A DNA stretch of 64,000 nucleotides from Clavelina lepadiformis (lineage: Eukaryota > Chordata > Ascidiacea > Aplousobranchia > Clavelinidae): contig NC_135248.1 in the NCBI RefSeq assembly GCF_947623445.1, positions 5,332,977-5,396,976 of the forward strand. Reading direction: 5' to 3'. Position numbers and translations under genes: made by a program. Position 1 is the stretch's first letter; every line of letters begins with the position of its first letter. A model generated the notes under the pieces. That model was not told where the DNA came from and made no database searches. It worked only from the letters and a program-made list of their open reading frames with translations. Below, piece by piece: positions 34,836 to 48,117 of this stretch.

Positions 34836-37800
34836 CATGCTTACAGTTGAAAGTTTAAAATGTAGTCTATAGGTTCTTGTAGCTGGATGATGAATGCTGC
34901 TGCATTTAACAACTAGGTGGCATGATTTGGTGTCTGTAATGGTTTAACAATTTTCTAATTTACATCAAAAAAATTTTTCATTTCTTATTTCAGTTTCTGA
35001 ATTGTCATCGTGCCTTACTGTGTACAGTTAACATTTTTTTAGTTGTACTAATTGGTCCAGAGTGCATGAATTTTTCAAGATAATTAGAGATCATAGTTAC
35101 CCAAGTTATAATTATCAAAAATATGATATATATAAAGATTTATGCAATGTCATAGTTTTGGTGTATTATAATTTCAATTTAAAAGCTTACGTAAGGTTAT
35201 ATAATTTTCAGTTTGTGTTTTTAATTTGCCAATTACATCTATTAGTGCACTTATCAATCTGTAATAATTAACATATTGCATGTTGTTAAGTTGCATTGTT
35301 TAGGTGTGTGTGATCAATGTAGACTTATTACTAGTTTTTAAGTTAAACATCTCGTCGTTGATTTGTGAAAAACTGAATGCAATGCCCTAACAATTAATGC
35401 CGGTACATTATTACAACTTCCAATATGCAATGTTGTATTTCAATTTAACTTGTTTTCGTTTGCTGCTTGATGTGTATGAACAGCTTTGTAGTTTGAATTT
35501 GATTGACTTACTAATTATGCAGACAATACTACCAACTTATTGTTTAATGGTCTAACTTTACCTAAAGAAAATATTTGCAACCCTTTGCATAAAAATTCTG
35601 TAACCCACTGCAATTATAGTTATGATGCAATGGATTAAAAATAATTATTAGTCATGTATACGCATGAAAATATGCAATCATTGATTGAAGGAAATAGATT
35701 TTTTGTAATGTTTTACTGAATTAAAATAGTTTGATGAGCGCAAAAACGATCAGTTTTAACTCGTTAATCTTCATTGATTTTTGTCAACTTTATGAAAATA
35801 TATTTTATAAAACTATAGCCTATATGCACGAGCATATATTAAATAACTTATTTTTGTGTTGTACAATATTTGTGAATATCAATGTGCATAATGTTTGATA
35901 CTCGAAAATTTCTATTGTTGAAGTCTTATTATAAACTTGAAGCATACAACATAAACCAATATAATTCAAAAATGTGCCTTATATAAATCGCTTTCAAAAA
36001 GTTTTTCAGCAGTATATATGAAATTTGTCAGTACCTAGATCTGCAGTTATTTGCAAAGAGACAGGCAAGCTACGGTCTGATGTCAGATTTTTCCCATCTT
36101 CGTGCAATTGCATTATACTGTATTGCGTTCTGCTTTAAAACTGTAAACTGAACTGTTAATAGGTGCACAAACATGGTTCAATTTAATATCACTAAAATTT
36201 AAAAGGTATAAATGTAATGAAGCAATTAATTTACATTACATTTAAATGTGATTTATAGATTTATTATGTAATTACCAGTGGTAGTTGGTTGATTCTTGAA
36301 GGCTTTGGCACCGTTAGCTGTATATTGCTGTTAATGTTCTGTATCGCCAGTTGGCGAACTTCTCAAGCCTAGTTAAGTTAGCTTGGAAGGTTAAAAGGTC
36401 TTGAAAAAAACATCTGAACTCTCTGTCACTTAATAGGTACGCTACTGCACTTGTTTTGAACACAATGATATAGCGGTGATAAATTTTTAAACTATAAACC
36501 AAATTCAACAAGATACCTTAAAATTTAGCAAGGGGATGTAATATGCTTAGTTATTTATTGCTTATATTGGTTTGGTAATATTGCAAACTATAAATGTATG
36601 TTTATTCATTCTGTTCATGCAAAGAACTTTTAGAAATGTGTATTGTTGATAAACGTTATTGAAAGTTCTAATTTGCATGCCGTTGATTGAAGATATAGAT
36701 AGAAAAATGTGCACATGCTGGTAATTTTATTATCATAGCAATTAGGATTGTTGGATAATTAGTATAAGTTATCAAGTTTGACCTTTGTTTGACATTGTGT
36801 ACTTAATGTGGGTCATTTGTTCTAACAGCAAACCACATCATGTGCTAAATTGGTAACCATTCACTGCATTGTTTTCTAGCATCCATTTCAAGATAAAGGT
36901 ATAAATGTACCAGTTTTTAGAGACATTTTGTCACTCAATCAGCAGCATTTTTTGGAAAGTGGAAAGAGTTACTTTCAGTATTACAGTTTTCATGCTTCGT
37001 TCTTGTTTTACAGCATGAGAGAGATTCTACCTACTTTGTATATAGAAAATTATATGCCTTTGCTACATATTTTTGCCAAAATAGAGCTTGCTTTTGCTAC
37101 ATGTAGGCGTCACAGTTTATCAATTAATTTTGGTAAACAAAACGACAGATCTTTTAGAAGTTGCGATACTTGCATACTATTACATTAGGTCTCTAGAACG
37201 TTTTTGTCGTTGCAAAGAATTTCTTATAAGCTTGTCTTTTTTGCCAAGTTTTAGAAATAAATCTTTTCTGACTTTAAAATATGAATTTTGTTTCAATGGC
37301 TTCAGCAAGACTTTTTCCTATACATGTCTTAAATTCTTTTGCTGTGTGTGCTAGTACTGGTATTCGTAGTTAATGATTATACATGCTGATGGTTATCGGC
37401 TAGCTCCTAGTTCGTTTACACATAAAGCTGACATCTTAAAACAGCTGAGTCATTGGCATTTAAAGTAAAGTTTTTCAAAAGGTCACAGAGCAATGCTATT
37501 TCTCCGTGGTTTTGGATAACTATGTAAGAAGAGAGATTTGAAAAGGCTTTAAAGGGCATTAGCTGATATTTTGTAAGAGATAATTTAACCAACAAATGAA
37601 GGGAACTGATTGTTGTTATATATTTATACCCATAATCGTTTTGTAAGACAAAATGTAAGTTGAATTGTAAAAGAATCCCCTGTGCCCTGCACAAATTTCA
37701 AATTTGCTTACGCTGTGCATGTCAGTTGACAAATCGCACATGTACATGCCAGCAACTTAGTTTAATTTCCCGAAGTAGACTGTTTTAACAAATCCTTTCA

Positions 37801-39678
37801 TACACAGCATTTTTCACAAAATGATATGCTGAGGTTTGTACTTTTATGCATAACAAACTTGTTAAAATTTAAGCAATTTCAATTTTTTCACTATTTTTGA
37901 CATTAATTCTCTTGTTATTGATTTTATTGTTTTATTTTGATATTATACACACACTTTCTTTTAAAAATGTTTATTTACCTAAAACAGGGGTGTGCAAACT
38001 ACAGCCCGTTAAAAGTTATTACTAGGAATGTGTATAGTTTCTACGAAGCTTGATGTCATGCTAAAATCATATGTTTTCTCAAGACTGTCAAAAATCAAAT
38101 TGGTTTACTCAATTCAGACAATATTGCTATCAGTCGTTGCCTACAAGTATACTTGCTGTATTACAAACACTTTTTCATTCAATTTGTTATTGCGGCAAGT
38201 TAAAGTTGTAACAATAAAGACTGGTATCACAAATGAAAAGTTCCACACTTAAAAGCGCACATTCTCCAAATACTTTCTCACACATACGTTATATAAAATA
38301 GTGTTTCATAATCGCTGATTCTCACGAGTGCTTCTGGTTATGCAAACATTGCCTGCTAAGTTTCGAACACTTTTCTGCCCAGGTTGTAAATACTTCTTTG
38401 CTGTTGTGACATGTATTATTCTTTTATTTCACTTTGACAAGACATTATCAGCTCCATATTCCATTTCATCTACTTTGAAATGTTTTAACTGATGAATGTA
38501 GACGTTTGTATTCATGCAAGAGATCAGCTGTGTTATGTTTTATGTATCCGAAAGGATTATGCATTGTTAGTGTTGTATGTAATTCACAATAATTTTGTAA
38601 TTACGTAACAAAGCTGCTGATACAAACATTTAGTACAAATTACGTTATTATGCAACTTATTTTTTGGGTATATTTTATGCACACAAAACATTGATAACTA
38701 ATTTTTTTATTTGTTTGCACTCACAATGTAAATGCAATTGAAAATGTGGGAAAGCGTGTGATATTCTACACTTGGTTCTTGACCCACATTGTCATTTCTT
38801 GAAACCGGAAATTAGCAGAAAACAACGTTTTTAATGCGACATAATAACTGGCCTTTGGTAACTATTGCTATGATCATAAGTCGAGCATGGAAAGTATGGC
38901 AATTACATCGCTAAACTGTTAAAGTGGTATCGCACGACATGAAGCTCACGAGGAATATTGCTTTTGCATCTCGTACAAAGTAAATCACACATTACATCGA
39001 TAAAGTTACAATACACAATTAAGTTTGGGAAACTGGTTGTCGGAAATTAAGTCCGACTAATAACGACTACAATAATCTTCATTTAAACTTGCCTCTCAAA
39101 AAACAAGAATAAATGGAAGAATGCTTTATCAGAAAAGACAATTTTTTTTCTGGAAAATATCTAGTGACTGCCATTGAAAAGAAATGCAGATTTTGCAAAA
39201 ATGCAACTCAATATTAAGTAATTATTTATGATATAAACCTGCTTTGCCTATAAACAACAATGATGCAGTACTACCGTAAAACAACGAGTGGTAATAGGAA
39301 AAATGCCAGACAGGAAAAATGGAAATACAGGAAAATTCAAACATAGGAAAAATAAAAAATGATGTAAATACTTGATTAATGATGCAGTACTACCATAAAA
39401 CAATGAGCGGTAGTAGGAAAAATGATGTAATTACTTACAGCCATGTAGCACTTAAATTACGTAAATAAATTTTTAGTTTGGTGTAATACTATGCAATATG
39501 CATTGTTATGTTCGATGTCATGTGCTTTAGCTATTAAAATGCAAAGAATGCATGGAAATGCAGGTAGGCAATGCATACGAGCTGTTTTCTGCATGTTGCA
39601 ACTCAATTGTGTATTGGCATGGTCTTTTTTTTCACAGATAAACTTTAGATTCTTTAGGAAAGTTACTTTATTCTAAAA
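34836..39678. other. Intergenic stretch before the thioesterase array
   Basis: 4.8 kb of AT-rich sequence carries no recognised gene. It includes the mutarotase 3'UTR, a solitary hAT-like end CAGGGGTGTGCAAACTAC near 37987 with no matching partner found, and a duplicated segment at 39258-39430. The open frames here are short and without family features. Confidence 0.45.
39258..39430. repeat. Direct duplication of a ~48-bp segment
   Basis: AATGATGCAGTACTACC, followed by TAAAACAA and TAGGAAAAATG, occurs at about 39259-39305 and again at about 39378-39424 with a few substitutions. Between them are further GGAAAAAT units. Confidence 0.8.
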
Positions 39679-42600
39679 ATGAAAGTAAACATTCTTGTAG
39701 AGCCGAAGGAGAGCATGTTTGATACTGCTGTAGATATAACTGTTGTGGGTAAGTTATTATTTTTAGGTATACTGGTACAGCCATTAAACATTCTAAGGAT
39801 AATATATAACAGATATCTTATGTGCTTATGAAAGTCTTTCATTTGAAATTGAATGCTTTGTTTTACCAGATTTGCTTCCTTACCAACTCATTACGCTGCA
39901 TTCCTGTGCACAGTCAGATTCTAAGCAGATATTTGAGTGTGTTGCGCAATATGTGGCTGATGATCAGGGTTTGTACAGATTTAAAATTGAGTCATGATTT
40001 GATTATTTTTTATGGTGTCTGTATAGTACAAATAACGTGCAACTGTGCTGGGTGATATTATTTGAAAAATTAATTTTTAATATCGATACTTTTTCATGCC
40101 TTTGTTTTTTTTTTAATTTATATACTGGTACATTTATAATATAAATGTGTATACCATTATTATCTGTATCTAATTAGAATTATAATCTAGTGTTTTTCTT
40201 TCAGGCTGCATAAACTTAAAACGTGATAAATCTGTTGGTGGTTGCTATGTTGGCTGTCAACCTATGGGTTTGTTTTGGGCAATGAAACCATCTCTTGACA
40301 ACCAGGTAATGGCTTAAATCTTGGGTAGCGTTCATTGCATTAACTTAAGAATTTCACGGAGTTATATAAGATAAACATTACTATTACATTGACATTAACA
40401 TTGAAAAGTACTCATAAAATAACAATCTTCACCAAGGCAGCTCCATGTGACGTTGTCAGATATGCACTATTTTATGAAATATGTTTTTGTTTTACTCAAT
40501 TATGCTTAGCCAACAACACCTTGTTTTTTCGTTTAGCATATTTACAAAAGCAGCTTATGGCTGTTTTTGAAAACTTACTTGTAGCCGCCTTGGGTTTGGT
40601 GGTCATGGTACCAATTGAAGAATGGTTATAACACCACTGTAGTTAACACATTGCATGATTTAAGCCCTCAAGGCTATGTGCCTCTTCGCCCCTTAATTTA
40701 TTGCTCAGGGGCATATTTTATTTTTTGTTATACTGCAACAAAGTTAGCATACCCTACTAATCTGCTAACTTAAATTTAGCACTGGACAATATATTTAACT
40801 GCAGCTCCATTTAAGCTACTATAGAATTACATTTATGTTTTTGCTATTTTAAATTTGTCTTGGAGACCCTAGTTTGGAAACCTCTGCACAAAAAAAAACA
40901 TTGATGTCAATGCACACAATTAGGATTACGTCAATGCAGTGGTCGTCTAAGATGCAAAACTTTTTTCTCAAAAGAAAAACGTACTTTTAAACATACTTTT
41001 GGTGTTAAAACAGGGGTCTAACAAATTGGCTGACTTCGGTCTTACAAATCTATTTTATTAACACACTCAAACATAGCCATGTGATTTTTATATAGAGTCT
41101 TCTAGTATGTTGTGCTTTGTTATCCAATGTAGATGTTTTGTTTTAGAGGAAGTGTACAAGGAGAACATCGAATAGCTAGATGAAGTCCAAAAATAAAAAG
41201 ATTTAAGCTTTGGAAGGCATAAAGACAAACAATTATTTTCTTCTTGTACATTAGACGCAAAAAAATTGCTAATATTTCGTCATAATGCTTTGTTAACGCT
41301 GCACTTACAAGGACACCACAAACATAACTCTATAGTTTTAATTGATGTCAATTAGTAAGTTTACTTATACGAAACAGTTGGTATATCAACGTATTCATGC
41401 ATTATTTTTGTCTGTGGTTACTGGTCTTGCAAATACAGGTAAGTTTATTCCAAATATCTGAATAAACTTTCACCTATCGAACACTACAAAAAAAATTTCA
41501 AACAAAAATGAAACAGTATTTATTAATGAGAGATACTGTATCAAGCTAATGATCGAAGCACTCTATGATGTGCCATTGAATGAAGACTTCTGATCTAATC
41601 TATTCACACTATTTTATCTAAGTGATTCATATAAAAATATCATTTAAGGATAACATCGCTTTAAATTCTTATTTCATTAACACAATGACACGATTTTTGG
41701 ATCAATACATCTCACATGATTTTGGCAAATTTTGCAATGAAGAAGGTGTTTTTTTATCGACTGAATGCTTTTAATTTTTGGTTAGAAATCCTGCTCAAAA
41801 ATAACACTGGTCGACATGATTTTTATTTTCTGGCAAAAATGGTGACTTCTAAGATAATTTGCTCACGCTGATTACGAATATGAAGTCGCTTTTTTTCTAT
41901 CACATCAAGATTTTTTATAATTTGTGATTTAAAATTTTGCACTTCACTACTAATAACAGCCTGTTCTATGAAGTATTCCTCATTGTTGGGTCATAGTTAC
42001 TATTGTCATAGCCATTATACATCATTGTGACGTCATAATAATTTTATTGTGAGTAAACCAGGCTACATACAAGCACATGTACACTGTACAGTACATTATG
42101 CCAGCTTGTGCGCATCAAAGTCAAGCATAAAAGCTGTATTGTTGCACAATACAAATCAATTTGCTGCTATCCCTGTAGCTCATTCAACTAGCATGAAGGA
42201 GTCTTACGAAAATATAAAACTTTTTCTTTCGAAGTTGCAATATAGCACTCATACATGGAAAGTTTGCGTTGATTTTAAAGTCCTAAATATGCTACTGGGT
42301 CAACTATCTGGATTTACAAAGTACCCTTGTTTTATGTGTGAATGGGACAGCCGAGACAGGAGAAATCATTGGATTAAACGTGAGTGGCCGTTGAGGGAGT
42401 ATCTTACACCAGGCTATAAAAATGTTTTACAGCCTGCTCTTATCGACAGATCTAATGTTATACTTCCACCATTACATATTAAACTGGGTCTCATGAAACA
42501 GTTTGTAAAAGCTCTCAACAAAGAAGGTGTATGTTTTAAATACATTCAGGAAAAGTTTCCTCACTTGAGTGCCGAGAAACTTAAAGAGGGTGTATTTGTT

Positions 42601-45600
42601 GGACCTCAAATCAGAACACTCACCAAAGACCCCCAATTTCTTATTACCATGACGGATGTGGAAAAAAAAGCATGGCTCTCTTTCACCGAAGTTGTATCTA
42701 AATTTCTTGGAAATACTAAAGATCCGGATTACCAAAATATTGTAGAAAGCATGTTGGTTTCTTATCAAGCACTTGGATGTCTAATGAGTTTAAAGGTTCA
42801 TTTTCTACGCGCACATTTGGACAACTTTCCTAAAATTTTGGGTGACATGAGTGAGGAGCATGGTGAACGTTTTCACCAGGACATCAAAGCCATGGAAACG
42901 CGGTATCAAGGGCGATGGGATGTAACGATGATGGCGGACTACTGTTGGTGCCTGAAACGCGACTGCGAGAATAGTGAGGCTGCAAGAAAAGCTAAAAGGA
43001 GAAAATTCATGCCAAACACCTATAAGAAATAAGAAAGAAAAGTTGTTTGAATCAAAAGTTTATTGAGCAAATGAACATAATTATTTGCTACTGAGGTCTA
43101 GGGTTTAGGTTTAGAGAGTTACGGTTTAAGCTAACAAAATCTCAAATCCAATTGAGTAAGTTAAGCGCCTTGTAGGCTGTGTTTCGTTTCACGTACGGAG
43201 CTCTTGGCCTGTAATAGGGCACAAGCGCCCTTAATACAACCGTTTTTGAGTAAAATTTTCATTCAATTTTTGCAAAAAAGTGTGACGTGATGGGTGAATT
43301 CTGACTGCAAATTCGGAATCAGCATAGTCAAATTAGGTAAACTCAATTAATTATTTGAAAAAAATAAAAAAAAAGTTGAAAAATGTCGCCTAGTGTAATG
43401 TATTTAGGCTTTTATGTTTTACACAATATTGCTTGCTCATACAAAGCTGGCTTGCTTTGCAGCATAGAAAGGAGAGAAAGTACCAATTTAGAACCATGCA
43501 ACAATCAGATGCTACACATTTATTGTGCGGCACTTATTTTCTCTAGATTTGTCTTGTTTTTTTGAACTTTTTCAACTCCTTTAGCATATACACTTCATTT
43601 TTTGTATATATTTCATTTTTCTGCAAAAAAATCTGAAATGTCTAATAACAGTGCTCCACACACACACAATTAAAGGAATTTAGGTGTGTTTGTACTATAT
43701 TATACATATTTCTTGTGAATTAATCTGTCAGAGTTGTAGGTTTGATGTTCACACGACGTGATGTGCTACCATATTTTTTCACCTTTTTGTTAAAAGAAAG
43801 GTGCTTATATTGCCGTATATTTGGTAATGTCAGACAAATAACCAAACCAACAAAACAAGTAAATGATAATGAAACATAACTTCCTTGGCCAATGTTATGA
43901 ATATCCTGTGTAAGTAAAACATAGTATGAATTTTACTGCAGTAGAATCCACTTTAATTTGGATTCAACAGACAGCTGAATTTAACTATATGTGGATGATG
44001 ATAATTAATCAGATTCATTATACTTCACTAATCTTATTGCCTTACATACTTTTTTATAGATGCCGAATGCTCGTATGGCTAAGATTCATGTAACAACGCC
44101 AATGGTAGTGACAATAACAGCTTACCATTCTAAGATTAATTCAATTCAAGAAGCGGCTATGATGAGAAAAGAAGGAAAGTTAAAGGAAATAGAGCTTGCT
44201 TGTACCACTGTAAATAGATTATTTATGTCTCCTGGAACAACAAGGATTCCACTTTTAGTGGAAAAAGATGGGATCACTGGCACCTTATTTATTCCTTCTG
44301 GAAAGGGGCCATTTCCTGGTATGTATGGAGGCTATAGAAGATTGTACTTATCTGTATGCTTTATCTTTACTTCTTTTAGGCATAAAATATATATCTAAGA
44401 TCGAACTAAACTCAATCAGTTGGTAAATCCATAAACTTCTTCTACTGTTTTTGCTGTGTCTACACTTTATGTGAAACGTCTTGGAACAGTTCGTAATGAC
44501 AGTAAATTCTTATATGTATGTGTCTAGGTGTGTATATCTATGTTGTGCAGACAGTTTAAAAACTGTTGATAGCATTTTTTTTTAAATTTTAACTCTTTTC
44601 AAACAACAGTTTTTGATATAATTTAATATATATATATAAGGGAATATGTGTTTGCAGTGACTGTAACAATCCAATGTCCAATGTCTTCTTCATTGATTTT
44701 GAAAAGAGGTCTATGATAATGCTTAGAGAACAAGGCACTGTTTTTACAGGTACCAAAAAACGTCAAACTGCATCGCTGTCAAAATTTGTAACAAATTAAC
44801 ACCGTGCTTTATAGCAGTGCAAAAAGTATATAATGCTAGAAGCTATATTTTGTGAAAATATAAAAACTAAATTCAGTAGTGATAGAAGGCAGAGAACCAC
44901 AAACAGCCACCATCACCAGTTTTGACTGACATTCCTAATTAGTGAATACAAAGCCCTATTTTTATTCTAATTCTGCTTTATTACAGAGAACAGTTTGTGT
45001 TACAAAGCCAGCTGTTGTTTAAATTGATGCTAAAAGATGAAAGACTAGTTGAGGTGGAGCCTTTGCAAAAATTTTTTTGTTGTTTAATTTTTTTTTTCAA
45101 ATACTGTTCCAGGTCTGTTGTTGAATCATTTTCACATCAACGGTAGTTGTACCATACATACTTATTTAAACCTTTTCCAAAATTGAATGACATTCTAGGT
45201 TCAAGCTTCATTACTTTCTAGCATCAGCTGTTTTAGTTTTGATATTGAGGGATTATTGCTTGGCCCCAGGCAGGTTACCCCTTAGTTAGGGTTGTTTTTC
45301 AAACTCACAAATGGTTAAGTTTTCTGGAACTGCAATCTCATAAACGCAAACAACATCATCATTTTGCAATTAATAAGGAAAGTACGTATTTTCAAATATT
45401 TAGAAAATTATTTTAATTAATTAGAACTTATTGCAATCTGTAAAATTGTTTTTCAAGAAAAATCCAGGTGTCATGCTAACATTAATCATTTTCTGAAACT
45501 TTGTTACATCTGACAAATTAGTTCTGAATATGGGTTGACAACTTGGCATTATACAGAGGCTTTAAACCACACTAATAAAACTAGAATGTCTGTCACAGCA

Positions 45601-47122
45601 ACTGCATCACAACGATAAAGTGATCATGCACCAACTGGGTTTCAGACAAAACAATAAATTGAGTTAGGCTGCAAAACGGTGCATAAACTAAACACCATTT
45701 ATCTTTAATAACTATGCTGGGCTTTATCAACTTACGGGTGTGGGATACATGTCTATTTTGATCATTCTTATGTGATGTGTAGAGTAAAAAGTGCTTTAAG
45801 AAATAATGCTGTAGAACTATAATGTTTTTATTGTGGTAACGAATATTTCAATGTTCGGCTTCTCTTTACAAATTTTTGTTGTACACCTGTGCCTTTTTTG
45901 GCTCACCCACTACTGTTTTATGGAACTGCGGTTGACAACTACTGGGGTAATAATCAAAAAATTCATTAATTTTATTAGACACCGGTTTTAAATGAAATAG
46001 AATTTAAATAAACGAGAGTTGAGATTACAATATTGGATAACTTACACCACAATTTAAATGCATTACTCATAACTTTGTTGGAAATGACATTTGTACTGAA
46101 ATGATATATTCTGCAATGGTATAATTATTGATTACTAAGTTTTTGCTGTGACATTAGTGAAAACTTCAAATTCATGCGTACAGGATTTTTAGACAGTCTA
46201 AAAATTAGGATGTCTATGTATTAGTAACGAATAAAAAGTTTTTACATCTAATATTAAAATGCATTAAAATTTATTTTTATTGCTGCCAATAAGATATTAA
46301 ATGTTTTTATGTCCAGGTGTTGTGACCATGTTTGGCGGTTATCCTGGTACCATGGAATCAAAGGCATCATTACTCGCATCTCATGGTTTTGCTGCTCTTG
46401 CCTTGGCTTTTTATGGATTGCCAGGATTGCCAGAGTTTCAAATATATCAAAATCTTGAGTTGGAATATTTTGAAAAAGCTATAAAATTGTTATCTGAATA
46501 TCCAGCTGTTGATTTTAAACGTGGAATAGGTGTTATGGGCCTTTCTTTTAGCTCATTTATTGTACTTACAATGGGAGAAAGGCTCAAGGATGTAAAGTGT
46601 GTCATATCAATCAACGGTTTTCATTATCCAATGTGGGGTACAATATCATACAAAGGAAAAGTATACGAAAAACAGAACTTTGATCCAAAACCTCATCAAA
46701 CATTCTCAGATTTATTTGGTGCTCAGGCTAGAAATCTTTATCCAAAACATATGGATCCTCTTCATGCTGACCTGGAAGCAAGTAGAATAAAGTTTTATAA
46801 TTGTCATGATGTGGCCTTTATGCTCATTGCAAGTTTGGATGATAAAAGTGTTCCTGCTGAATATTATGTCAATCAAGCGGAAAAACTTTTCAAGATGTCT
46901 AAACACCCAAATTATAGAATTCTGAGATATCCTGGAGCTGGACATTTACTCGAACCATGCTATGGTTCTCATCATCATGAAACATATCAGAAACTATTTC
47001 AAAGTAGTCAAGTATGGGGTGGTGAGATGATCGCACATTGTAAGGCTCAAGAACATGCCTGGAAAAAACAAATTGATTTTTTAAAAACAACTCTTTCCTC
47101 TTCTTGCTTTTCGAAGCTGTAA
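39679..47122 (+). CDS. Acyl-CoA thioesterase / BAAT family, copy A, with C-terminal SKL
   Basis: Five exons: 39679-39748, 39870-39968, 40205-40305, 44060-44318 and 46317-47122. They total 1335 nt, or 444 aa. Exons 1-4 encode the BAAT/ACOT N-terminal beta domain ('[10 protein letters not shown]', 'PMGLFWAM', 'NRLFMSPGT', '[14 protein letters not shown]'). Exon 5 encodes the alpha/beta-hydrolase domain. The nucleophile elbow is 'GVMGLSFSS' (Ser about 253), the acid is in 'SLDDKSVPA' and the His in 'PGAGHLLEP'; '[16 protein letters not shown]' closes the domain. A Ser nucleophile points to CoA-ester hydrolysis rather than the Cys-based amino-acid conjugation of BAAT. The protein ends in SKL, a canonical type-1 peroxisomal import signal. 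Intron 3 (3.75 kb) hosts a 1.6-kb DNA transposon. This is the first of four tandem copies. Confidence 0.92.
41805..43395 (+). mobile_element. DNA transposon with TIRs, 'YQGRW' type, in copy A intron 3
   Basis: The ends CACTGGTCGACAT and ATGTCGCCTAGTG (43383-43395) are inverted repeats. Similarity continues inward for about 150 bp with gaps, for example GCTGATTACGAATATGAAGTC-like blocks on both sides. The flanks are TAA at 41802-41804 and 43396-43398, a possible 3-bp target duplication. The 1591-bp element contains one long frame (42049-43032). It sits entirely within an intron and in the same orientation as the host gene. Confidence 0.78.
42049..43032 (+). CDS. Transposon-borne protein, probably N-terminally shortened
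   Basis: This frame of about 327 residues begins without a clear ATG; the first internal Met with good continuity is at about 42193. Recognisable features are '[20 protein letters not shown]', '[13 protein letters not shown]', '[17 protein letters not shown]', 'GVFVGPQIR', '[20 protein letters not shown]' and '[12 protein letters not shown]'. Proteins with these motifs recur in many invertebrate genomes, in multiple copies, and are usually unnamed. Conserved acidic residues (D of VDFK, D of WDSR, E of HGERFH) could form a DDE-like triad; that is inference. The frame fills most of the space between the TIRs. Only about 245 bp precede it, most of that terminal repeat, so part of the N-terminus seems missing. 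It is unlikely to be a host gene. Confidence 0.7.
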   Translation: MSKPGYIQAHVHCTVHYASLCASKSSIKAVLLHNTNQFAAIPVAHSTSMKESYENIKLFLSKLQYSTHTWKVCVDFKVLNMLLGQLSGFTKYPCFMCEWDSRDRRNHWIKREWPLREYLTPGYKNVLQPALIDRSNVILPPLHIKLGLMKQFVKALNKEGVCFKYIQEKFPHLSAEKLKEGVFVGPQIRTLTKDPQFLITMTDVEKKAWLSFTEVVSKFLGNTKDPDYQNIVESMLVSYQALGCLMSLKVHFLRAHLDNFPKILGDMSEEHGERFHQDIKAMETRYQGRWDVTMMADYCWCLKRDCENSEAARKAKRRKFMPNTYKK

Positions 47123-48117
47123 ATATATTCATCATTGGAAATAGAAACTAAAATTGTGGTTTACTTTTTTAAGATCATTATGTATTGAAGGATGATGAAT
47201 AGAAAATCGTGTACTTCTGCTTAATTGAAGCCATGTGAAGTTGTGCTGTTATTACAGCTAAATTTCTATAATTTTTAATATTTTCATTTATAGTGCAATT
47301 TGCTGATAGAAATGTTCTATTGTTCAGTAGTTCGCAATGCATTGTAGAACAAACTAGACTATGCAACTATTTTCCACTAATATATGAACAGAGCAATGGC
47401 TTGGCTTAGAACTAATTCTTAAATTTATTTCTTTACACATTAAGAAAATATTAGACCAGTTCAAATCCACAGTGGACACTATCACCCAGAAGAAAGACAA
47501 ACTGCTTTTGACCTTCATCATTCAGCTTTCCTGTCTTGGAGACACATCAATGCACATCAAAAACGAAGTCTGGGATTTCACTAAGCTCTAAATAGAAAGT
47601 ATAAGAAACTATCTTTACCAACAAGGCATCCAACATTGGTCATTATTAAATTCAAGGACAAGGAAGACTCTTGATACAAATTTGGCAAAGTATATCAACA
47701 AGTGCTCGTATATTTGACAAGCAAAAAGAAATGTTAAAACAAGGCCTTTTATTCGCACCTTATTATTAATGCAAATTGTTTCGACTGCAAATCATAGAAG
47801 TGATGTTCTAAAACATGCAAAATTTTGACGTTGGCTTTTGAAAATCCCATGGTATTATTTCAAATGTATTTCTGTACATGAAATGTTTCTGATGTTTGTC
47901 GGTGTTTGGGACAACATGTTTTGTTGTTTATTAGTACTGGTATATAGATTAGGGACAAAGTTTAGCACATATAGTTTAAAATGTCTGATCAAACTGTTGC
48001 AAAATTTTGGGCAAGTGTATCTGTAAAGAGCATATATCCAGGGTTACCGATTGACTGTAACTTAGCTAGTTTTTGTGATTTTCAGATTTTGGATTGTAAA
48101 ATATTTTTTAAGTAAAA
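47123..48117. other. Spacer between thioesterase copies A and B
   Basis: About 1 kb holds the 3'UTR of copy A and the promoter of copy B. A GC-richer patch at 47456-47592 reads open for about 45 codons in one frame, but no family was recognised. Otherwise it is AT-rich. Confidence 0.45.

Noticed and set aside
37987..38010. hAT-like left end CAGGGGTGTGCAAACTAC
   Set aside because: No inverted partner or target duplication could be found to the right, so no element was called.
40873..41035. Two hAT-like ends (GTTTGGAAACCTCTG and CAGGGGTCTAACAAATT)
   Set aside because: They face away from each other and have different sequences, so they do not bound one element.
45880..45955. hAT-like right end GTTGACAACTACTGG in intron 4 of copy A
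   Set aside because: A matching left end was not found within about 1 kb upstream. It is possibly a truncated fragment.
47456..47592. Short open coding-like patch between copies A and B
   Set aside because: More than one frame is open for about 45 codons and none gave a recognisable family. There is no splice continuity with the neighbours.
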